Shown here piece by piece: positions 60,098-64,000 of a stretch of 64,000 nt of DNA; within the stretch, counting starts at the first letter, position 1; the number at the start of each line of letters is the position of its first letter. The DNA is taken from the NCBI RefSeq assembly GCF_030815415.1, contig NZ_JAUSWW010000001.1, forward strand, positions 6,448,001 through 6,512,000, read 5' to 3'. This DNA comes from Streptomyces canus. Its GTDB lineage: Bacteria > Actinomycetota > Actinomycetes > Streptomycetales > Streptomycetaceae. The notes under the pieces are model-generated. The model had not been told where the DNA came from. It worked only from the letters and a program-made list of their open reading frames with translations, and did no database searches. Made by a program: the position numbers and the translations under genes.

Positions 60098-60634
60098 GTG
60101 CCGCATGTCCTGGTCCTGAACGCGTCGTACGAGCCACTGGGCGTCGTACCGCTCCGTCGCGCGCTCGTCCTCGTCCTGGAGAACAAAGCGGTCTCCCTCG
60201 AGGAATCCGGCGCCTTCATGCACAGCGCAACCGTCACAGTCCCCGCACCAAGCGTGGTCCGGCTCAAGCGATTCGTCCGGGTTCCCTATCGGGGGCCCGT
60301 TCCTCTGACCCGCAGGGCGCTCTTCGCGCGCGACGGGGGCCGGTGCATGTACTGCGGTGGCGTCGCAACCAGCGTCGACCACGTCATCCCGCGCAGCCGC
60401 GGGGGCAAGCACGTCTGGGACAACGTGGTGGCGTCCTGCCGCCGCTGCAACCACGTGAAGGCCGACCGACACCTGTTCGAGATCGGATGGCGGCTGCGCC
60501 ACAAACCCGCCCCGCCCACCGGTCTGGCCTGGCGCATCATCGGGACCGGACACAGGGACCCGCGCTGGCTGCCGTACTTGCAACCGTACGGCGCGGAAGA
60601 CGCCATGGCCCGGATCGACGGCATCTCTGCCTGA
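60098..60634 (+). CDS. HNH endonuclease domain protein
   Basis: A protein of 178 residues from GTG 60098 with a near-perfect AAGGAGG 5 nt ahead. The HNH domain is complete: CMYCGGVATSVDHVIPRSRGG (first zinc cysteines, D-H), WDNVVASCRRCNHVKADR (N and the second C-x-x-C). The N-terminal 75 residues (VLVLNASYEPLGVVPLRRAL) are conserved in the actinobacterial and proteobacterial family of this type, whose cellular role is not settled. It is a housekeeping-type solitary gene here, not linked to a phage or toxin module. Confidence 0.9.
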   Translation: MPHVLVLNASYEPLGVVPLRRALVLVLENKAVSLEESGAFMHSATVTVPAPSVVRLKRFVRVPYRGPVPLTRRALFARDGGRCMYCGGVATSVDHVIPRSRGGKHVWDNVVASCRRCNHVKADRHLFEIGWRLRHKPAPPTGLAWRIIGTGHRDPRWLPYLQPYGAEDAMARIDGISA

Positions 60635-60719
60635 CGACGATCCGGGCCTTCGTGTTGCCGCGGACGGTTGCGCACCGGTCCCGGGGGCCCCCGTGCCCCC
60701 GGGACCGGTCGTTCACCGC

Positions 60720-62138
60720 TCACGCGTAGCGCAGCTCCGCGGGATTCAGGGAGCGGCGCAGCAGCGGGAGCGAAGTGGCGGCGGCGAGCAGACAGCAGGC
60801 GTACACCGCGAAGGGGACCAGGAGCGCGGCGTACGGCGTGACGGCGGGCCCGTCCCCGACCAGCCGGGAGTACCCGACCCCGATCGCCATGCCCCCGGCG
60901 CCGCCCAGCAGCAGTGCGGGCGCGAGCGGCAGCGCGGTCTCCAGGAGCAGCGCCCGGCCGAGCACCCGTTGCGGCACCCCGGCGGCGGTCTGCGCGGCCA
61001 GGCCCCGGCGGCGGGTGGCCAGCGACTCGGCGGTGCCGACGGCGAGGCCGGAGAGGGTGATCACGAGGGTGGCGGCGATCGCGGCGGCGACCAGGTTCAC
61101 GCCCGTCGTGTAGTACGACATGCTCGCGGCCAGCTCGTCGGGCTTCCTGGAGTCCAGCTCGGCGAGCAGCACCTGCCGCACGCCCACGAAACCCGTCCCG
61201 ACGACCGTCACCAGCAGCACCGCCGCATGAGTGCGGGCCGCGGCCCAGGGGTCGTCGCGCAGCCTCTCCGCCGCGATCAGGGTTGCCGCGGTCCGGGCCC
61301 GGCGGGCCAGCCACCGGCCCGTCAGCGTGGCCACCGCTCCGGTGATCCCCACCGCGGCCACGCCGACCAGGACAAGCGCCCCGGCCACGAGCAGCGGCCC
61401 GTTCGCGTACGAGCCGCCGTCGCCGGGCATACCCGAGGACGTGCTGCGTGTCGCGGCCAGCGCCACCGCCGCCACGACCAGCACTCCGCCGGCGAACAGC
61501 GCCCAGAACCCGCGCCCCGACCCCGTCCGCACCCGGCGGACCCAGCCGAGCGGCGAGGCCACCACCCGGCGCAGCGCCAGCACACCCGCCGCGGCGCCGA
61601 GCACCGGCACACCGAGGGCGACCAGCGTGATCCCGGCCCAGGCGAGCCAGGTCGGGTGCTGCCACTGGCGCAGCAGTGCCACGGCCGAGGCGACGGTGGC
61701 AAGCAGCGAGCCGAGCAGACAGGCCAGCCCGGTCTCCAGTGCCGCGATCCGCCGCACCTGCCCGGCCGAGGCCCCCGCCAGCCGCAGCCCGGCCAGTCGC
61801 CGGTCGCGGTGCACGGCCCCGATACGGGCGCACTGGCCGAGGAAGCCGAGGACGGGGATCAGCAGGAGCAGCAGGACGACGATGACGCCGGAGCGGGTGC
61901 CGGGGTCGTCGAGGAGACCCGCGCCCACGGACACGTCGTAGCGGCCCTGGAGCGCGGCGAGGCTCACCGCGGCCAGCGCGAACCCGGTCGCGAGCCCCGC
62001 GCCCACCGCCGTGAGCCCGACCCGCCACCACTCCCGCCGGTCGGAACCGCGGGTGAGCAGCCAGGCGAGGCGGAGGTCGGAGCCCAGGGAGCCCCTGCCG
62101 CCGGGCCGGGTGGTGGGAGTGGTGTGTGGGGATCGCAT
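60720..62138 (-). CDS. FtsX-like ABC exporter permease
   Basis: A protein of 472 residues from ATG 62138 with GGAG about 9 nt ahead. It has eight or more helices in two FtsX-like blocks, with coupling segments HRDRRLAGLRLAGASAGQVR and ESLATRRRGLAAQTAAGVPQ. It should form the membrane part of the exporter powered by the preceding ATPase. A second possible start, GTG 62471, overlaps the ATPase stop as GTGA and would add 111 Pro/Thr/Gly-rich residues in perfect frame; which is used cannot be decided by reading. Confidence 0.85.
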   Translation of the reverse strand: MRSPHTTPTTRPGGRGSLGSDLRLAWLLTRGSDRREWWRVGLTAVGAGLATGFALAAVSLAALQGRYDVSVGAGLLDDPGTRSGVIVVLLLLLIPVLGFLGQCARIGAVHRDRRLAGLRLAGASAGQVRRIAALETGLACLLGSLLATVASAVALLRQWQHPTWLAWAGITLVALGVPVLGAAAGVLALRRVVASPLGWVRRVRTGSGRGFWALFAGGVLVVAAVALAATRSTSSGMPGDGGSYANGPLLVAGALVLVGVAAVGITGAVATLTGRWLARRARTAATLIAAERLRDDPWAAARTHAAVLLVTVVGTGFVGVRQVLLAELDSRKPDELAASMSYYTTGVNLVAAAIAATLVITLSGLAVGTAESLATRRRGLAAQTAAGVPQRVLGRALLLETALPLAPALLLGGAGGMAIGVGYSRLVGDGPAVTPYAALLVPFAVYACCLLAAATSLPLLRRSLNPAELRYA

Positions 62139-62471
62139 AGTGCCGTCTCCGGTCGGGTCGCCGTGCAGGCCGGGTCGCGTGCTACCGGGTCGGCCGCCCG
62201 GCTCGGTCCGTGGGGGCCGGGTGTCGGTGTTGCCGGTGGGACTGCCGGGCCCGGTGCCGGGGGTGGTGCGGGTGGGCTGCGTGGCGGGGTCGGCTTGCGG
62301 GGGGTGGGTCCTGGTGTCCTCGACGGGTCCACCAGGCCGGGCGTCCGGGGTGGGCTGCGCGGTCCGTGGGGGTCTGGTCCTGGTGTTCTCGGGTGGTCCG
62401 CCGGGCCCGGTGCCCGGGTCGGTGTCCACGGGGCTTGTGCCGTCGCTGCCGGGGTGCGGGCCGGGCGTCAC
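62139..62471 (-). repeat. Pro/Thr/Gly-rich imperfect repeats between ATPase and permease
   Basis: In the permease frame, with no stop codon, about 110 residues repeat a theme such as GPGGPPENTRTRPPRT, RPGGPVEDTRTHPPQ and GPGSPTGNTDTRPPRT, period roughly 25-35 residues. The DNA repeats correspondingly. Either a long disordered N-terminal tail of the permease or an untranslated repetitive spacer. Confidence 0.7.
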
Positions 62472-63154
62472 ACCGTCACCCCGGTCGGCGCCACGAGGCC
62501 GTCGCTCAGGCGTGCCTCGCGGTCCGCGTACGCCGCCACCTGGGCGTCGTGGGTGATGAGGAGGACCGCGGTGCCCTGCTCGCGGGCCGTGTGCACCAGG
62601 GCCGTCATCACCTGCTCGCCGGCCAGCGAGTCCAGCGCGCCGGTGGGCTCGTCGGCGAAGACCACCTTCGGTTCGGTGACCAGGGCCCGGGCCAGCGAGG
62701 TCCGCTGGGCCTGCCCGCCGCTCATCTCGCCGGGCCGCAGCCCTTCCTGCCCGCGCACCCCGAAACGCTCCAGCCACTCACCGGCCCTCTCGTGGGCGTC
62801 CCCGCGCGCGGCGCCCGCCAGCATCAGCGGCAGGGCGACATTGTCGAGTGCGGTCAGCTCGGGGATCAGCTGGCCGAACTGGAAGACCACCCCGAACTCG
62901 GTCCGGCGCAGCTCGCTCAGCCGCTTCTCGGGCAGGGTGTCGAGCCGTTCACCGGCGTAGGAGACCGAGCCGCCGTCCGGACGGACGATGCCCGCCAGGC
63001 AGTGCAGCAGCGTCGACTTCCCGCTGCCGCTGGCGCCGGTGACGGCCAGGATCTCGCCGGCCCGCAGCTCGACCGAGGCGCCGCGCAGGGCCTCGGTCCT
63101 GCCGTGCGTCTTGACGAGGTCACGGGCCGCCAGAAGCGGCACTTCGTTGCTCAT
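62468..63154 (-). CDS. ABC exporter ATPase (LolD/MacB type)
   Basis: A protein of 228 residues: Walker A VTGASGSGKSTLLHCLAG, Q-loop VVFQFGQLIPELTALDNVA, signature MSGGQAQRTSLARAL, Walker B KVVFADEPTGALD, switch LLITHD. Its ATG overlaps the PadR stop as ATGA, so regulator and exporter form one operon. PadR-controlled exporters of this build typically respond to and expel antibiotics or cationic peptides; the substrate is unknown. Confidence 0.92.
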   Translation of the reverse strand: MSNEVPLLAARDLVKTHGRTEALRGASVELRAGEILAVTGASGSGKSTLLHCLAGIVRPDGGSVSYAGERLDTLPEKRLSELRRTEFGVVFQFGQLIPELTALDNVALPLMLAGAARGDAHERAGEWLERFGVRGQEGLRPGEMSGGQAQRTSLARALVTEPKVVFADEPTGALDSLAGEQVMTALVHTAREQGTAVLLITHDAQVAAYADREARLSDGLVAPTGVTV

Positions 63155-63684
63155 GCTGTGTCGACCTCCGCGGTCAGGGTGGTCAGCCGGCCGGCCGTGG
63201 TGGTCATCCAACGGAGGTCGGCGTCGAGGTGGTTGAGGGCGTAGTCCGCCGAGAGCACGGTCGCGAGATCCGCGCCCTTGGCTGTCTTGACCTGGGTGAG
63301 TTCACGCATCCGCACCATGTGGGCGGTGCGTTGGGCGCTGAGATACGCCTCCGGGTCGCCGTCGGCGAGGATCGCGACAACGACTTTGGCGAAGATCTCG
63401 TTGGTCACGAAGGGCGCGGGCGGCGTGATCTCCCCTGCCCACGTGGCGAGTTCTTGCTGTCCGTCGATGGTGGAGCGGTACATGGTGCGTTCCGGTCCGC
63501 CGTCCGAGTCGGTGCCCTCGACCTCGGCGAGTCCGTCGCGGACCAGTCGTTGAAGGGTTGTGTAGACCTGCCCGTAGGCCAGCGGGCGGGCCTGCGGGAA
63601 GCGTTCGTCGTGCCGTCGCTTGAGGTCGTAGCCATGGCTCGGCCCCGTGGCGAGCAGCCCCAGCAGGATGTGGCGGGTGCTCAT
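63151..63684 (-). CDS. PadR-family transcriptional regulator
   Basis: A protein of 177 residues from ATG 63684 (or MIA earlier at 63693). Winged helix: MSTRHILLGLLATGPSHGYD, then LKRRHDERF, YGQVYTTLQRLVRDGLAEV and the wing GGPERTMYRSTIDGQQEL, all classic PadR. The C-terminal half is the helical dimerisation domain (AKVVVAILADGDPEAYLSAQ). It is first in the operon with the ATPase and permease and should repress it from the palindrome immediately upstream. Ligand unknown. Confidence 0.92.
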   Translation of the reverse strand: MSTRHILLGLLATGPSHGYDLKRRHDERFPQARPLAYGQVYTTLQRLVRDGLAEVEGTDSDGGPERTMYRSTIDGQQELATWAGEITPPAPFVTNEIFAKVVVAILADGDPEAYLSAQRTAHMVRMRELTQVKTAKGADLATVLSADYALNHLDADLRWMTTTAGRLTTLTAEVDTA

Positions 63685-63698
63685 GGCGATCATTATGC

Positions 63699-63718
63699 AC
63701 TCGCTACATGTACTGAGT
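63699..63718. promoter_or_regulatory. Palindromic PadR operator
   Basis: ACTC-N2-TACATGTA-N2-GAGT, symmetrical at 16 of 20 positions, within 15 nt of the PadR start. ACAT/ATGT half-sites are usual for PadR proteins. The leftward promoter probably overlaps it. Confidence 0.75.
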
Positions 63719-63883
63719 GAATAGTGGTCGGTTATCGGTCGCGGGTGACCGTTCACCGGTGGCTGGATCCGGCCACCGCCCTCGGTCGAGGCCTGTCCGA
63801 ACTGTCCCCGAAGCGCCCCCATATGACACCTCGTCATGCACCGTGATTCAGCCAACAGCCGTGCCATGTGACGTAATCGGGGT

Positions 63884-63913
63884 TTTACAACGAGGGTCGA
63901 CTGGATTTAAAGT
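63884..63913 (+). promoter_or_regulatory. Vegetative-type promoter for a gene leaving the window
   Basis: TTTACA at 63884-63889, an 18-nt spacer and TAAAGT at 63908-63913, predicting transcription from about 63920 towards the right end. Confidence 0.5.
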
Positions 63914-63983
63914 GAGGGTTGATCGCATGATGATCACGGCCGACGTCACCAATCGGCCCATCAATCGGGGGGTATTGAAAGGT

Positions 63984-64000
63984 ATGTTCGCGAAACCCAG
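63984..64000 (+). CDS. First codons of a gene continuing beyond the window
   Basis: ATG 63984 (reading M-F-A-K-P) follows GGGGGG and GAAAGG and lies about 65 nt after the predicted transcription start. Only five codons are visible, so nothing can be said of function; an earlier ATG near 63930 (GCATGATGATC) is an alternative. Confidence 0.3.

Noticed and set aside
60098..60634. HNH protein as a phage or restriction nuclease
   Set aside because: It stands alone among housekeeping genes with the conserved N-terminus of a widespread family, without methylase, phage or toxin neighbours.

Overview
The window is very GC-rich, with third-position G/C bias, GTG and TTG starts, and many 4-nt ATGA/GTGA stop-start overlaps. 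It carries chromosomal genes typical of Streptomyces: a dynamin pair next to an ssb paralogue, a tyrosinase with its cofactor, and a csnR-K chitosan-oligosaccharide operon. The gene order resembles the Streptomyces coelicolor SCO2657-SCO2701 neighbourhood read in reverse, as far as I remember it. It looks like a core-chromosome segment with one decayed accessory patch at about 16.9-21.4 kb.

Layout. (1) 0-12 kb: a tightly coupled minus-strand exopolysaccharide operon of nine genes: secreted protein, GT4 glycosyltransferase, lipid-linked sugar transferase, O-antigen-ligase-like polymerase, MurJ/MATE-like flippase, CE4 deacetylase, second GT4, Wzz-like protein and BioF2/FemAB-like acyltransferase. 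It converges on a secreted GH26 hydrolase that begins outside the window. (2) 12.6-16.8 kb: a small secreted protein, a melanin locus (small leader gene, melC1, melC2), and a divergent alpha/beta-hydrolase/MarR pair around a clear operator. (3) 16.9-21.4 kb: a graveyard. It holds an N-terminally truncated Rhs gene with one frameshift and one nonsense codon, a toxin-like tail with a candidate immunity gene, an ISAs1-type transposase remnant and a surface-protein remnant. It ends at tRNA-Arg(TCT) with tandem terminators. (4) 21.8-30.7 kb: dynA-dynB, ssbB, a sortase-anchored thioester-domain protein, ettA, a thioesterase and an unknown gene. (5) 30.7-39.3 kb: an ABC system with two very large FtsX-like permeases and an ATPase with an AbrB-like tail, then truncated haemoglobin glbO and a methyltransferase whose 3' end is tandemly duplicated.

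(6) 39.5-50.6 kb is the most interesting region. Seven minus-strand genes combine a GlnX-like membrane sensor, a GlnH-like periplasmic binding protein, a coiled-coil protein, a PknG-type kinase, a PP2C phosphatase, a vWA protein and a zinc-ribbon/collagen-like/FHA protein. This joins the actinobacterial GlnX-GlnH-PknG amino-acid-sensing route to a kinase/phosphatase/vWA triad of the kind described for TerY-P systems, with its own phospho-reader. Zinc ribbons recur in the kinase, phosphatase and FHA protein.

(7) 50.8-57.6 kb: csnR-csnE-csnF-csnG-csnH-csnK. (8) 57.7-64 kb: a secreted Ig-like protein, an MscS channel, an HNH endonuclease, an ABC exporter under a PadR regulator with a palindromic operator, and the promoter and first codons of a further plus-strand gene.

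All names rest on reading motifs by eye. No database search was run.
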